Position numbers and translations under genes: made by a program. Below the pieces are notes generated by a model that did no database searches, had not been told where the DNA came from, and saw only the letters and a program-made list of their open reading frames with translations. From Paracoccaceae bacterium (GTDB lineage Bacteria; Pseudomonadota; Alphaproteobacteria; Rhodobacterales; Rhodobacteraceae): a stretch of 64,000 bases of DNA. Of the stretch, positions 54,757-64,000 are shown in pieces. Each line of letters starts with the position of its first letter. Within the stretch, counting starts at the first letter, position 1. The stretch covers positions 1 through 64,000 of the forward strand of contig SDAL01000001.1 of assembly GCA_004153385.1 (NCBI GenBank). Direction: 5' to 3'.

Positions 54757-55362
54757 ATGTGGGATGCGGGTTTTGCAGGGTTTCGTCTGGGTCTCGGGCT
54801 GATTTTGGCCATCGGTGCCCAAAATGCCTTCGTGATCCGCCAAGGGCTCCGGCGCGAGCATGTGCTGGCGGTGGTCCTGTTTTGTGCCACCTCCGATGCG
54901 GTTCTGATTGCACTCGGGGTGGCAGGGTTCGCCAGTGTCACGCAGGCGCTGCCATGGCTGGCACCGGTTCTGCGCTGGGGCGGCGTGGCATTTTTGGGAT
55001 ATTACGGGCTGTGTGCGGCGCGCTCGGCGTGGCGTGGCGGACAGCAGATGCAGGACGGGGTGGCCCAGACCAAAGGGCTCGTGCCGGTTTTGGGCACATT
55101 GATCGTGCTGACATGGCTCAATCCGCATGTCTGGCTGGATACGGTCGTTTTGATGGGGGCGGTCGCGATGCAGTTTCCCGACCGGCATCTGGCCTTCGGG
55201 GCGGGGGCTGTCAGCGCCTCCTTTTTGTTTTTCTTCGTGTTGGGGTTCGGCGCACGCGGTCTGGCACCGGTGTTTGCCCGCCCCAACGCATGGCGCTGGC
55301 TTGACGGGATCGTGGCTGTGGTCATGATCTCGGTCGCGGTGCGGCTGGCGTGTACGGGCTAG
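54757..55362 (+). CDS. argO: LysE/ArgO-family amino-acid exporter
   Basis: 201 residues with about six membrane helices. The family start GFRLGLGLILAIGAQNAFVI near 5-24 with the GAQNAF motif, WLNPHVWLDTVVLMGA near 125, and LFFFVLGFGARGLAPVF. It exports lysine, arginine or analogues such as canavanine. ATG 54757 is chosen because the earlier in-frame codons (from 54697) are not hydrophobic or conserved. A terminator follows the gene. Confidence 0.87.
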   Translation: MWDAGFAGFRLGLGLILAIGAQNAFVIRQGLRREHVLAVVLFCATSDAVLIALGVAGFASVTQALPWLAPVLRWGGVAFLGYYGLCAARSAWRGGQQMQDGVAQTKGLVPVLGTLIVLTWLNPHVWLDTVVLMGAVAMQFPDRHLAFGAGAVSASFLFFFVLGFGARGLAPVFARPNAWRWLDGIVAVVMISVAVRLACTG

Positions 55363-55399
55363 GCTGTGGGAGGGGCGGTCTGTGGTTGCGGATATGGAA

Positions 55400-55428
55400 A
55401 CGCCCGCCCCATGGTGCAGGGCGGGCGT
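55400..55428. terminator. Bidirectional terminator between argO and choV
   Basis: ACGCCCGCCC and GGGCGGGCGT, a 10-bp GC stem, with CGTTTTC on the plus side and GTTTCC on the minus side. It serves both convergent operons. Confidence 0.8.
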
Positions 55429-55452
55429 CGTTTTCGGTCGGGGGGCGCTGGA

Positions 55453-56487
55453 TCAGGCGCGTGGATTGATCAGCTTGGCGATAACCCCTTCGCGTGTGAT
55501 CTTGCGCCCGTCGGTCAGGGAAATGACCGCATGATCGCGCAGCTGCTCCATCACGATGCGCACAGGCGTTGTGGGGGGCAGGGGGGCGGAGCTTTGCGCA
55601 CAAGGGGCTTGGGGCGCGGTTGCCGCATCCTCTGCCAGATCTTCGGCGGTCAGCACACCGAGCGGGTTCATATGGGCCACAAAATCGGCGACATAATCGT
55701 TCACGGGATTGGCGATAATGTCGCGCGCGGTGCCCACCTGAATGATGCGCCCGCCTTCCATCAGCGCGATGCGGTTGCCCAGTTTGAATGCCTCGTCCAG
55801 ATCATGGGACACGAAAACGATCGTGCGCTTCAGCTTGGCCTGCAACTCCAGCAGCTCGTCTTGCAGCTTGGCACGGATCAGCGGATCAAGCGCCGAGAAA
55901 GGTTCGTCCATCAACAAGGTGGGGGCTTCGGTTGCAAACGCGCGCGCAAGCCCCACACGTTGCTGCATACCGCCCGACAATTCGCCCACACGCACATCGG
56001 CCCATTGCGCCAGCCCGACCAGTTCCAGTTGTTCTTCCACCTTGCGCCGACGCTCGGTTCGGTTGGTCCCGCCCAGTTCCAGCCCAAGCCCCACGTTTTC
56101 GCGCACCGTGCGCCATGGCAACAGGCCGAATTGCTGGAACACCATCGCGATTTCGCGGCGGCGTACCCGCAGCAGATCATCGCTTTTGGCATGGGTCACA
56201 TCAACCATGCCTTGCGATGTTGCCAGATGCACTGCGCCACGACACACCGGATTTAGCCCGTTGACCGCGCGCAACAGCGTGGATTTGCCCGAGCCTGACA
56301 GCCCCATCAGCACCAGTATCTCGCCTTTGGCGACCTTGAGCGAGCAGTCATGCACGCCAAGCGTCTGGCCGGTGGCCGTTTTGACATCGTCGCGCGACTT
56401 GTCTTGATCCATCAATGGCAGGGCCGATTGCGGATTGTGGCCGAAGACGATGGACACGTTGTCGAATTCGATTGCTGTATCGGTCAT
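55453..56487 (-). CDS. choV: Choline ABC transporter ATP-binding protein ChoV
   Basis: 344 residues. Walker A GLSGSGKSTLLRAVNG near 59-74, signature LSGGMQQRVGLARAFA, Walker B LLMDEPFSALDPLIR. The C-terminal extension (about 60 residues) is typical of ProV/ChoV ATPases and may sense osmolarity or nucleotides. The N-terminal VSIVFGHNPQSALPLMDQ is characteristic of the ChoV branch. It powers high-affinity choline uptake with choW and choX; 1 nt separates it from choW. Confidence 0.9.
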   Translation of the reverse strand: MTDTAIEFDNVSIVFGHNPQSALPLMDQDKSRDDVKTATGQTLGVHDCSLKVAKGEILVLMGLSGSGKSTLLRAVNGLNPVCRGAVHLATSQGMVDVTHAKSDDLLRVRRREIAMVFQQFGLLPWRTVRENVGLGLELGGTNRTERRRKVEEQLELVGLAQWADVRVGELSGGMQQRVGLARAFATEAPTLLMDEPFSALDPLIRAKLQDELLELQAKLKRTIVFVSHDLDEAFKLGNRIALMEGGRIIQVGTARDIIANPVNDYVADFVAHMNPLGVLTAEDLAEDAATAPQAPCAQSSAPLPPTTPVRIVMEQLRDHAVISLTDGRKITREGVIAKLINPRA

Positions 56488-56488
56488 C

Positions 56489-57331
56489 TCAGTGCTCCTT
56501 GCGGATTTCGAGCATTACGCGCAACACCGTCGCCAAGGCCACAATAACGATGCCGGATTCAAATCCCAGATCGGGCTGCATCCTGTTTAGCCCGTTGAGC
56601 ACCGGCGTGCCCAGCCCGCCTGCGCCAACCAGCGTGGCGATCACCACCATCGACAGCGACAGCATGATGGTCTGGTTCAGGCCCACCATGATTTGCGGAA
56701 AGGCCGATGGCAGTTCCACTTTCCACAACCGTTGGTTGGAGGTGGCACCGAAGGCGGTTGCGGCCTCTGTCAGCGCGGTGGGGGTGGAGCTGATGCCCAG
56801 ATAGGTCAGCCGGATCGAGGCGGGCAGCGAGAAAATTACCGTGGCGATCAGACCGGGCACCTGACCCAGACCGAAGAAGATCACCGCAGGAATAAGGTAG
56901 ACGAATGTGGGCAGCGTCTGCATCAGATCCAGCACCGGCTCCATCCCCGAATAGATCCAGCGTTTGCGTGCGGCCAGAATGCCCAACGGCACCCCGATCC
57001 CCATACATACGATGCAGCTGACGAGGATCAGCGAGAGCGTTTCGGTCGTATCATCCCAATAGTCCTGATTAAGGATGAACAGCATCCCCAGTGCGACAAT
57101 CAGGCATTTCTTCCAGCTGCGTTGAAGCGCCCATGTCAACGCTACGAACACAACAATCAGTGCCAGCGGCGGCGGGGTCTGCAAAAGCCACAGCACCCCT
57201 TCGATCAGATGGTCAAGCCCGTCCGACAATGTGTCGAAAAAGCCCGCACCATGATCTTTCAGCCCGTTCACGATCGCTTCTGCCGTATCGCCGACGGGGA
57301 TTTTCCAGTCGAATTCGGATAACCAGTCCAT
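56489..57331 (-). CDS. choW: Choline ABC transporter permease ChoW
   Basis: 280 residues with about six membrane segments. VLDLMQTLPTFVYLIPAVIF and LNQTIMLSLSMVVIATLVGA are the ProW-type permease loops. The N-terminus DWKIPVGDTAEAIVNGLKDH is ChoW-like. It forms the inner-membrane channel for choline and is co-transcribed with choX upstream and choV downstream. Confidence 0.9.
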   Translation of the reverse strand: MDWLSEFDWKIPVGDTAEAIVNGLKDHGAGFFDTLSDGLDHLIEGVLWLLQTPPPLALIVVFVALTWALQRSWKKCLIVALGMLFILNQDYWDDTTETLSLILVSCIVCMGIGVPLGILAARKRWIYSGMEPVLDLMQTLPTFVYLIPAVIFFGLGQVPGLIATVIFSLPASIRLTYLGISSTPTALTEAATAFGATSNQRLWKVELPSAFPQIMVGLNQTIMLSLSMVVIATLVGAGGLGTPVLNGLNRMQPDLGFESGIVIVALATVLRVMLEIRKEH

Positions 57332-57411
57332 ATGTCTAAAACTCCGTCGTTCCCTGTCTTTGTCCCATCATTGGGGACGAGAGCCGGCCTTCATTTGGCG
57401 GGCCTGCTTTT

Positions 57412-58341
57412 TTAGTCGAGCGACGCGGACAGAGCGGTGAACGCATCGCCGCCGTCTTTGGCGGTAACGCCATCCAGCCACGGGCGCACAGTATCTGCAT
57501 TTGCCTTCAGCCAGTTGGTGGCCGCTTTTTCAGGGCGCTCGCCATCATCCAAGATTGCGCCCATCACCTGATTTTCCATGTCGAGCGTAAATTCGAGATT
57601 TTGCAAGAATTTGCCGACATTCGGGCACGATTGCACGTAATCGTGACGCGTCAGGGTCTGCACTTCGGCACCGCCGAAATCAGGGCCGAACCAGTCGTCG
57701 CCGCCTTCCAGATAGGTCAGGTCGAAATTGGCATTCATCGGATGCGGCTCCCAGCCCAGAAACACGATTGGCGCGTCGCGTTTGTCGGCACGGGCGACTT
57801 GTGCCAGCATCCCCTGTTCGGAACTTTCGATCATGTCCAGATCGCCCATCCCAAAGGCATCTTGTGCGATCATGTCGCCGATCAGGCGGTTGCCGTCATT
57901 GCCCGGCTCGATGCCATAGATCTTGCCATCCAGATCGTCGGCATGCGTCGCGATATCGGCAAAGCTCTTGATCCCCAGATCAGCGCCTGCCTGATTGGTG
58001 GCGAGTGTGTATTTGGCACCCGTCAGATTGGTGCGCACCATGTCGATTGTGCCTGCCTCGCGGTAGGGGGCGAAGTCGGCCTCCATGGTTGGCATCCATG
58101 CGCCCAAGAACACATCGACATCGTCTTGCGACAGCGCGGAGAAGGTCACCGGCACCGCCAGTACGCGGGTTTGGGTCTTGTAGCCGATCCCTTCCAGCAC
58201 GGCGGTGGTTACGGCGGTGGTGGCGGTGATATCGGTCCAGCCCACGTCCGAAAATACCACCCTGTCGCATCCTTTCGCATGTGCCGGCAGCGCGAGGGCT
58301 GCAACGGCAAGGCTTGCGAGAAGCGTTTTGCGATAGGTCAT
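57412..58341 (-). CDS. choX: Periplasmic choline-binding protein ChoX
   Basis: 309 residues. The signal peptide MTYRKTLLASLAVAALALPA (then HA) precedes KGCDRVVFSDVGWTDITATT, with a Trp of the aromatic choline-binding box. FLGAWMPTMEADFAPY and VFLGWEPHPMNANFDLTYLE carry further Trp/Phe/Tyr residues. It binds choline in the periplasm for ChoWV. First gene of the operon, divergent from betI around a palindrome. Confidence 0.9.
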   Translation of the reverse strand: MTYRKTLLASLAVAALALPAHAKGCDRVVFSDVGWTDITATTAVTTAVLEGIGYKTQTRVLAVPVTFSALSQDDVDVFLGAWMPTMEADFAPYREAGTIDMVRTNLTGAKYTLATNQAGADLGIKSFADIATHADDLDGKIYGIEPGNDGNRLIGDMIAQDAFGMGDLDMIESSEQGMLAQVARADKRDAPIVFLGWEPHPMNANFDLTYLEGGDDWFGPDFGGAEVQTLTRHDYVQSCPNVGKFLQNLEFTLDMENQVMGAILDDGERPEKAATNWLKANADTVRPWLDGVTAKDGGDAFTALSASLD

Positions 58342-58375
58342 GTAGATCTCCTAAAACTTGGGTGTATTTTTATTG

Positions 58376-58389
58376 ATTGACTAGTCAAT
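58376..58389. promoter_or_regulatory. Palindrome ATTGACTAGTCAAT between choX and betI (candidate BetI operator)
   Basis: A perfect 14-bp palindrome 34 nt upstream of choX and 53 nt upstream of betI. TetR-family BetI binds such sites and is released by choline, so one site could control both import and oxidation. Confidence 0.65.
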
Positions 58390-58442
58390 AAACAATCTTG
58401 TAGCCATGAATTGCAAGTTATTTTTTGATCGGGGGCAGTGAT

Positions 58443-59024
58443 ATGCCAAAACTGGGCGCAGAACCTATCCGCAAAGCGGCCTTGATACAGGCCACGATTG
58501 CCTGTGTTGGCGAGGCGCGTTCACTTGAGGTGACGGTGGCCAGTATCGCCAAAAGGGCGGGTATGTCATCGGCCTTGGCACATCATTATTTCGGATCGAA
58601 AGAACAGATCTTTCTTGCAGCAATGCGTTCAATTCTAACGGGTTATGGTCATGAAGTGCGACAGGCTCTTCACGATGTCAATGGCGCGGAACCGCGGCTG
58701 CGCGCGATCGTGACAGGGTCGTTCGCCCCAAGCAGTTTCCGGCGCGAGGCAATCTCGGCATGGTTGAACTTCTATGTACTTGCCCAAAAAAACGCCGAAG
58801 CACGTCGCTTGCTGGGAATTTACCAACGCCGGCTGCAATCGAATCTGGTCTTTAATCTGCGACCGCTTGTGGGGGGGCACGCGGTTGCGGTCGCCCGAGG
58901 GCTCGGAGCGCTGATTGATGGCGTCTATATTCGTGCAGCCCTCGTGGACGGGCCTTCTGACCGCGAGGCGGCAGTGGGCATAATTATGGAATATCTGGAT
59001 AGAGAGCTGGAGGGACACCGATGA
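58443..59024 (+). CDS. betI: Transcriptional repressor BetI
   Basis: 193 residues. TetR helix-turn-helix: [20 protein letters not shown], then [13 protein letters not shown]. The BetI family start [20 protein letters not shown] and [20 protein letters not shown] are present, as is [12 protein letters not shown] near the end. It represses choline catabolism without choline. ATG 58443 follows GGGGGCAGTG; the frame is open six codons further. ATGA overlap with betB. Confidence 0.92.
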   Translation: MPKLGAEPIRKAALIQATIACVGEARSLEVTVASIAKRAGMSSALAHHYFGSKEQIFLAAMRSILTGYGHEVRQALHDVNGAEPRLRAIVTGSFAPSSFRREAISAWLNFYVLAQKNAEARRLLGIYQRRLQSNLVFNLRPLVGGHAVAVARGLGALIDGVYIRAALVDGPSDREAAVGIIMEYLDRELEGHR

Positions 59025-60466
59025 AGGCGCAACCCAATGCGAGCCATTTCGTAAATGGCGAATATATCGACGACGAGAATGGCGAGGTGATCGAGGTCAC
59101 CTATGCCTACGGCGAGGAGGTGATTGCGCGTCTGCATGCCGCCACCCCGCAAATCATGGAAAAAGCGATTGCATCCGCACGTGCGGCGCAAACGGCATGG
59201 GCGGCGATGGCCCCTGTGGAACGGGGCCGGATTTTGCACCGTGCTGTGGGCATCATCCGCGAGCGTGCAGAGGAACTGGCACTGCTCGAGACGCTCGATA
59301 CCGGCAAGCCTCTTCAGGAAACCCGCGCCGCCGACTGGCCTTCTGGCGCGGATGCGCTGGAGTATTTTGCAGGCCTTGCAGCCACGCTGACCGGCGAGAC
59401 CATGCCGCTGGGCGGTGATTTTGCGTATACGCTGCGCGAGCCCTTGGGGGTGTGCGCGGGCATCGGCGCGTGGAATTATCCCAGCCAGATCGCGTGCTGG
59501 AAGGCCGCGCCTGCGCTGTCGGTGGGCAACACGATGGTGTTCAAACCCTCGGAGATCACACCGCTTGGCGCATTGAAACTGGCCGAGATTTTCATCGACG
59601 CAGGAATGCCTGCGGGCGTGTTCAACGTGGTTCAGGGGTATGGCGCGGTGGGCGCACAGCTTGCCACCGACCCGCGGATCGCCAAAGTCTCGCTGACCGG
59701 ATCTGTTCCGACGGGGGGCAAGGTCTATGCCGCAGCGGCAGGCCAGATGAAGCATGTGACCATGGAACTGGGCGGCAAATCCCCGCTTTTGGTGTTTGAT
59801 GATGCCTCGCTTGAAGATGCCGTGGGCGCGGCCATGCTGGCCAATTTCTACTCGTCGGGGCAGATCTGCTCGAACGGGACGCGGATTTTCGTGCAAAAGG
59901 GCATCAAGGAGGCCTTTTTGCAGCGGCTGACCGAGCGGATGGCCAAGATCACCCCCGGTGATCCGATGGACGAGGCGACCGATTTCGGCCCGCTGATCAC
60001 CCGCGCACAGCGCGACAAGGTGATGGGCTATATCGAGGCGGCGAAATCCGAAGGCGCGCGTCTGGTGGCGGGTGGCACGGCCGGTGCAGACCTGTTTGTT
60101 GCCCCCACGGTGTTTGCCGATGTGACCGACGATATGGCAATCGCGCGTGAGGAAATCTTCGGCCCCGTGATGTCGGTTCTTGAATTCGAGACCGAAGACG
60201 AGGCAATTGCGCGCGCCAATGCGACGCAGTTCGGCTTGGCTGCAGGCGTGTTTACCAGCGACATGACCCGCGCGCACCGCGTTGTGGCGCAGCTGCAAGC
60301 GGGCACGACATGGATCAATGCCTATAACCTGACGCCGGTCGAAATGCCGTTCGGGGCGGTCAAGGGATCGGGGTTCGGGCGTGAAAACTCCCGCCATGCG
60401 ATCGAGCACTATACCCAGATCAAGTCTGTCTATGTCGGAATGACCCCTGTCGACAGCCCTTGGTAA
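59021..60466 (+). CDS. betB: Betaine aldehyde dehydrogenase BetB
   Basis: 481 residues, aldehyde dehydrogenase superfamily. [20 protein letters not shown] (cofactor/active-site region), the Glu in [14 protein letters not shown], and the catalytic Cys in [28 protein letters not shown] and [20 protein letters not shown] follow. It oxidises betaine aldehyde to glycine betaine, the osmoprotectant. Co-translated with betI. Confidence 0.93.
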   Translation: MKAQPNASHFVNGEYIDDENGEVIEVTYAYGEEVIARLHAATPQIMEKAIASARAAQTAWAAMAPVERGRILHRAVGIIRERAEELALLETLDTGKPLQETRAADWPSGADALEYFAGLAATLTGETMPLGGDFAYTLREPLGVCAGIGAWNYPSQIACWKAAPALSVGNTMVFKPSEITPLGALKLAEIFIDAGMPAGVFNVVQGYGAVGAQLATDPRIAKVSLTGSVPTGGKVYAAAAGQMKHVTMELGGKSPLLVFDDASLEDAVGAAMLANFYSSGQICSNGTRIFVQKGIKEAFLQRLTERMAKITPGDPMDEATDFGPLITRAQRDKVMGYIEAAKSEGARLVAGGTAGADLFVAPTVFADVTDDMAIAREEIFGPVMSVLEFETEDEAIARANATQFGLAAGVFTSDMTRAHRVVAQLQAGTTWINAYNLTPVEMPFGAVKGSGFGRENSRHAIEHYTQIKSVYVGMTPVDSPW

Positions 60467-60561
60467 ACCGATGCGTTGGGGGAGGGCCTTGTGCACATCC
60501 TCCCCCTGCACGCGTGATTGCGATCACGCATCCCCCGATGAACATGGAAGCGATTTAGGAT

Positions 60562-62229
60562 ATGAGCGTGGAAGCGGATTATGTGGTCGTGGGCGCAGGC
60601 TCCGGTGGAACGGCCTTGGCGTATCGTCTGGCAGAGGCCGGAAAAACGGTTGTGATGATCGAATTTGGCGGGTCGGACGCGGGGCCGTTTATCCAGATGC
60701 CCGGAGCGTTGTCCTATCCGATGAACATGGGACTGTATGACTGGGGCTACCAGTCCGAGCCGGAGCCGGGGCTGAACGGGCGGGTGCTGGCCACACCGCG
60801 CGGTAAGGTCGTGGGCGGATCATCGTCGATCAACGGAATGGTCTATGTGCGCGGCCATGCGCGCGATTTCGATCATTGGGCCGATCAGGGCGCCGATGGC
60901 TGGCGCTATAGTGATGTGCTGCCCTATTTCAAACGGCAGGAACACTGGCACGGTGGGGATGATGGCGCGGGCTCGAATGTGCGCGGCCATGATGGTCCGC
61001 TGCATATCAGCCGCGGCCCGCGCGACAATCCGTTGTTTGATGCATTTGTGACGGCAGGCCAGCAGGCGGGGTATGGCTACACGCCCGATTACAACGGCAC
61101 GCGCCAAGAAGGGTTCGGCCCGATGGAGGCCACGATCTGGAAAGGGCGGCGCTGGTCTGTGGCCAATGCCTATTTGCGCCCCGGCCAGAAAGCCTTTGGC
61201 GACAGGTTGCGGCTGGTGCGCGGGCTTGCACAGCGCGTGGTGTTTGACGGCTCTCGCGCCACCGGGGTCGAGATCGAGCACAACGGCAAGATAGAAACCG
61301 TCATCGCCCGATCCGAGGTGATCCTTGCGGCAAGCTCGATCAACACGCCCAAACTGTTGATGCTGTCGGGCATCGGGCCTGCGGCGCATCTGGCCGAGCA
61401 CGGCATTGATGTGCGCGCGGATCGCCCGGGGGTGGGCGGCAACCTGCAAGACCATCTGGAAATCTATTTGCAATATGCAGCCCTCAAGCCGATCACGCTA
61501 TACAAATACTGGAATATCTGGGGCAAGGCATGGGTCGGCGCGCGCTGGCTTTTCACCAAAACCGGTCTTGGGGCGTCCAACCAGTTCGAGGCCTGCGGTT
61601 TCATCCGCTCCGACAAGGGCGTGGAATATCCCGATATCCAGTATCACTTCCTGCCGATTGCGGTGCGCTATGATGGCAAGGCCTCGGCGGCAGGGCACGG
61701 GTTTCAGGCCCATGTCGGGCCGATGCGGGCGCACTCTCGCGGGCGGGTGTCGCTGCGTTCGGCCGATCCCAAGGACAAGCCGAAGATCTTTTTCAACTAT
61801 CTGGGCGCGCCACAGGATCGCGAGGACTGGCGCAAGGTGGTGCGCCTGTCGCGCGAAATCTTCGAACAGCCCGCCATGGCAGAGCATGTGAAATACGAAA
61901 TTCAACCCGGGCCGGATGTGCTCAGCGATGACGAGATCGACGCGTTTGTGCGCGAACATGCCGAAAGCGCCTATCACCCGTGCGGCACCGCGCGGATGGG
62001 GCGGCGCGATGATCGCGATGCGGTGGTCGATCCCGAAGGGCGGGTCATCGGCGTGTCGGGGCTGCGTGTGGCGGACAGTTCGATCTTTCCGCGCATCCCG
62101 AACGGCAACCTCAACGGACCGTCGATCATGGTGGGCGAGAAGATCGCCGATCATATCCTGGGCCGCAAACTGCCAGCCGAGAACACGCCGCCTTGGGTCC
62201 ATCCCAACTGGCAGAACCAGCAGCGTTGA
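60562..62229 (+). CDS. betA: Choline dehydrogenase BetA (GMC family)
   Basis: 555 residues. The FAD-binding motif [19 protein letters not shown] near 9-27, GMC signatures [20 protein letters not shown] near 83-102 and [20 protein letters not shown] near 256-275, and the active-site His in [13 protein letters not shown] near the end. It oxidises choline to betaine aldehyde at the inner membrane. It lies 95 nt after betB, completing betI-betB-betA. Confidence 0.93.
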   Translation: MSVEADYVVVGAGSGGTALAYRLAEAGKTVVMIEFGGSDAGPFIQMPGALSYPMNMGLYDWGYQSEPEPGLNGRVLATPRGKVVGGSSSINGMVYVRGHARDFDHWADQGADGWRYSDVLPYFKRQEHWHGGDDGAGSNVRGHDGPLHISRGPRDNPLFDAFVTAGQQAGYGYTPDYNGTRQEGFGPMEATIWKGRRWSVANAYLRPGQKAFGDRLRLVRGLAQRVVFDGSRATGVEIEHNGKIETVIARSEVILAASSINTPKLLMLSGIGPAAHLAEHGIDVRADRPGVGGNLQDHLEIYLQYAALKPITLYKYWNIWGKAWVGARWLFTKTGLGASNQFEACGFIRSDKGVEYPDIQYHFLPIAVRYDGKASAAGHGFQAHVGPMRAHSRGRVSLRSADPKDKPKIFFNYLGAPQDREDWRKVVRLSREIFEQPAMAEHVKYEIQPGPDVLSDDEIDAFVREHAESAYHPCGTARMGRRDDRDAVVDPEGRVIGVSGLRVADSSIFPRIPNGNLNGPSIMVGEKIADHILGRKLPAENTPPWVHPNWQNQQR

Positions 62230-62301
62230 CGCTGTGCCCCCCCCCCGGGTGACGTAGGGGGGGCCTTGCACTTGGCGGCATATTCATCGACATGCACGAA
62301 C

Positions 62302-62958
62302 ATGTTTAGGTTTTGTACTCTTTTGGTTTGCGGCGTCCTCGGGGCGTCGGTCGTGCCCACCGCCCTGATGGCCAAAGAGGTGCGCGGACCGGCGCGCGTG
62401 GTGGATGGCGATACGCTGGTCATCGGTGACGAGATCTTGCGCCTGCACGGCATCGACGCGCCCGAACGCGCGCAAGACTGCACCCGCTCGGACGGCCGGA
62501 CATGGGCCTGTGGCGCGGCGGCAACCGAGGCGATGAAGGCACGGGCCACGGGTGTGGTGTCGTGTCGTGGCACCACCCGTGATCGGTATGGCAGGCTGGT
62601 TGCGGTGTGCAGCAAGAATGACGTGGATCTTGGGGCGGCATTGGTCGAGGACGGGCTGGCGATCGCCTACCGGCAGTATTCCACCGATTATATCGGGCAG
62701 GAGAAAGCCGCGATGATCGCCAAGCGCGGGATCTGGTCCGGACCTGTAGAGACGCCCGCCCATTGGCGCGCGCATTCCAACGACCCCACGGGCGATTGCG
62801 CGATCAAGGGCAATATCTCCTCCAATGGGCATTTGTATCATGTGCCGGGTATGCGGTCATATGCGGCCACCAAGATCGACGAGGCCAAGGGCGAGCGCTG
62901 GTTTTGCACCGAAGACGAGGCCCGCGCGGCTGGCTGGACCGCCGCCGATACACGCTAA
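62302..62958 (+). CDS. Secreted thermonuclease-like (SNase) protein
   Basis: 218 residues from MFRFCTLLVCGVLGASVVPT, a signal peptide. The nuclease fold follows: ARVVDGDTLVIGDEILRLHG, then IDAPERAQ, then RDRYGRLVAVC with the catalytic Arg/Glu region. The tail NISSNGHLYHVPGMRSYAAT resembles extracellular-nuclease C-terminal extensions with a Cys pair (DCAIKG...WFCTED). An upstream in-frame ATG at 62266 is possible; no clear ribosome site favours either. A C10/G7 hairpin lies between it and betA. Confidence 0.82.
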   Translation: MFRFCTLLVCGVLGASVVPTALMAKEVRGPARVVDGDTLVIGDEILRLHGIDAPERAQDCTRSDGRTWACGAAATEAMKARATGVVSCRGTTRDRYGRLVAVCSKNDVDLGAALVEDGLAIAYRQYSTDYIGQEKAAMIAKRGIWSGPVETPAHWRAHSNDPTGDCAIKGNISSNGHLYHVPGMRSYAATKIDEAKGERWFCTEDEARAAGWTAADTR

Positions 62959-63044
62959 TGCCCTCTCTAGGCTTGACCCTGATCAAAGCGGCTGCACTAT
63001 GGGGGCGCTATCATAGCGTTATTGCCTGAAAAAGGAGCTGCCCG

Positions 63045-63281
63045 ATGTCTGCAACCCCGCATGCTTTGGCCGAAGATTTTGCCGCTGATATTGATCGGCT
63101 GCGTGAACTGAAATCCGCAGATCCGCGTTTTGCGCGTCTGGTGGCCGAATACGAGAAGATCAACGACGAAGTCTATCGTGCCGAAAGCCACACCGCGCCA
63201 CAATCGTCGTTTGATGAAAACAAGCTGCGCAAACGCCGTGCCTCTTTGAAAGACGAGATCGCAGAGCAACTATCGGCCTGA
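63045..63281 (+). CDS. DUF465 (YdcH-like) small protein
   Basis: 78 residues, helical hairpin: DIDRLRELKSADPRFARLVA, then EYEKINDEVYRAES and ENKLRKRRASLKDEIAEQL. This is the DUF465 pattern of two charged helices around a short turn, with unknown function. AAAAGGAGC lies about 7 nt before the ATG. A short stand-alone gene. Confidence 0.85.
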   Translation: MSATPHALAEDFAADIDRLRELKSADPRFARLVAEYEKINDEVYRAESHTAPQSSFDENKLRKRRASLKDEIAEQLSA

Positions 63282-63470
63282 TCGATCACGTATGACAGAG
63301 CTCGCGCAGTCAGCATCCTGATGCCCCTCGACCCCTTTCACCGCAAGATAGGGGCGTTTGGATGCGGCGCGATCAGCCCCGCCCGTTTGCACAGGGCCAA
63401 TCTGGTACAATCATAGGCCTTGATGGCGCGCCTGTCGGGATCGGCATCAAGGCCGCGCGCAAGTGGTGGG

Positions 63471-64000
63471 ATGGAGTGCAAAGCGTTAATGACCGTTTTC
63501 ACGCGCGCAGATGTGGCAGGACTTGCCGATTGTCGCATAGGCGCGCTGGTGGTCATGCCATCGGCGCAGATCACGCGTCCGGCATGGGTATCCCTCATCC
63601 AAGACAGATCGCGCAGCCGCGCATCGGGGCGCCAAACCGCCCCTGCCGTCCGGTGTCTCGGCCAGCTGGCGCAAGAACCGCGCTGGCGTCTGAAAGACCT
63701 GATGCATATTCCACTGCGGGCAGGCCCCACCGAAACGCGCACATTGCAGCCGCGTGGCGGAAGGGTGTCTGGTGATGGTGTCTGGCTGATTGATCCAAAC
63801 GAGAAAGAATGGAATTCCTTTGGCACCGTGGCGTTTGAATATGGACAGCCGACGGGCGATCTGCTCGTTGGAGGCCCAGAGCGTTTCGGCCAGGTGCTGC
63901 ACATAATGGTGTTCGCGCCGCGCTGCGGTATTGGTGGAAATCTACCGCGATGGCGCGCGCGCCAAGCGCATGGATCGCATAGGAAATCAGAGTACGGTGA
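63471..64000 (+). CDS. Unknown protein, C-terminus beyond window
   Basis: An open plus-strand frame from ATG 63471 (alternatives 63423 and 63489) runs to the window end without a stop, at least 176 codons. It reads MTVFTRADVAGLADCRIGAL, then VVMPSAQITRPAWVSLIQDR, then GDGVWLIDPNEKEWNSFGTV and FEYGQPTGDLLVGGPERFGQ. The frame looks more protein-like than the opposite-strand frames. No family recognised, and the ribosome site is unclear. Confidence 0.55.
   Translation, partial: MECKALMTVFTRADVAGLADCRIGALVVMPSAQITRPAWVSLIQDRSRSRASGRQTAPAVRCLGQLAQEPRWRLKDLMHIPLRAGPTETRTLQPRGGRVSGDGVWLIDPNEKEWNSFGTVAFEYGQPTGDLLVGGPERFGQVLHIMVFAPRCGIGGNLPRWRARQAHGSHRKSEYG

Noticed and set aside
58925-60511. A 528-codon minus-strand open frame opposite betB
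   Set aside because: BetB is complete with its catalytic residues on the plus strand.
63338-63904. Minus-strand frames of 188 and 138 codons at the right edge
   Set aside because: The plus-strand frame through the same bases is longer to the edge and reads more like a protein; the call stays uncertain.

Overview
The window reads as a high-GC alphaproteobacterial chromosome of the Rhodobacteraceae (Roseobacter group). Pointers are an acuR-acuI-dddL module for dimethylsulfoniopropionate (DMSP), a choXWV/betIBA choline system, a nrdR-ribD...ribE-ribB-ribH-nusB cluster, a RibB whose RibA-like half lacks zinc cysteines, a two-lipoprotein/dnaG/rpoD neighbourhood and a HemP-type small protein. All of this is read from the sequence and recalled family knowledge; no database search was run.

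Positions 1-12.6 kb are accessory DNA. They hold a truncated AAA+ ATPase, a GIY-YIG/zinc-finger gene split by a frameshift, an unknown gene broken by an amber codon, a ribbon-helix-helix repressor with palindromic operators, and a MobV/Pre-type relaxase behind a hairpin-rich oriT-like region. Next comes acuR-acuI followed by a DMSP lyase gene (dddL) carrying two 1-nt deletions and two stop codons. A graveyard of insertion sequences follows (one nearly complete IS5-type copy; IS66, IS3 and IS1182 remnants), beside a possible tRNA 3'-end remnant and a strong terminator.

Positions 12.7-20.5 kb form one eight-gene operon with overlapping or near-abutting genes: a branched-chain/urea-type ABC transporter (binding protein, two permeases, two ATPases), an amidase-signature hydrolase, an AmiC-like sensor and an AmiR-like ANTAR antiterminator. 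It looks like an amide uptake and hydrolysis system controlled by antitermination, and its leader holds mutually exclusive hairpins. A GntR regulator diverges from an enolase-superfamily dehydratase and an SDR (20.8-23.9 kb). Then come a hemP mini-operon, four 16-bp tandem repeats and hom.

Positions 26-50 kb are core chromosome: dnaG (with DnaA-box-like repeats inside the gene), rpoD, two small lipoproteins, YjbQ, nrdR, the riboflavin genes split by an opposite-strand capsule block (kpsS, a Wza/KpsD-like export lipoprotein, kpsC), nusB, a glycine riboswitch with gcvT-gcvH-gcvP, and groES-groEL under a perfect CIRCE element. A pair of interleaved perfect inverted repeats lies between gcvH and gcvP.

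Positions 50-64 kb carry a TraB/GumN protein, a family II pyrophosphatase, an orphan PhnM, divergent argP/argO, choline import (choXWV) divergent from betI-betB-betA around a shared palindrome, a secreted nuclease, a DUF465 protein and a truncated unknown gene at the right edge.
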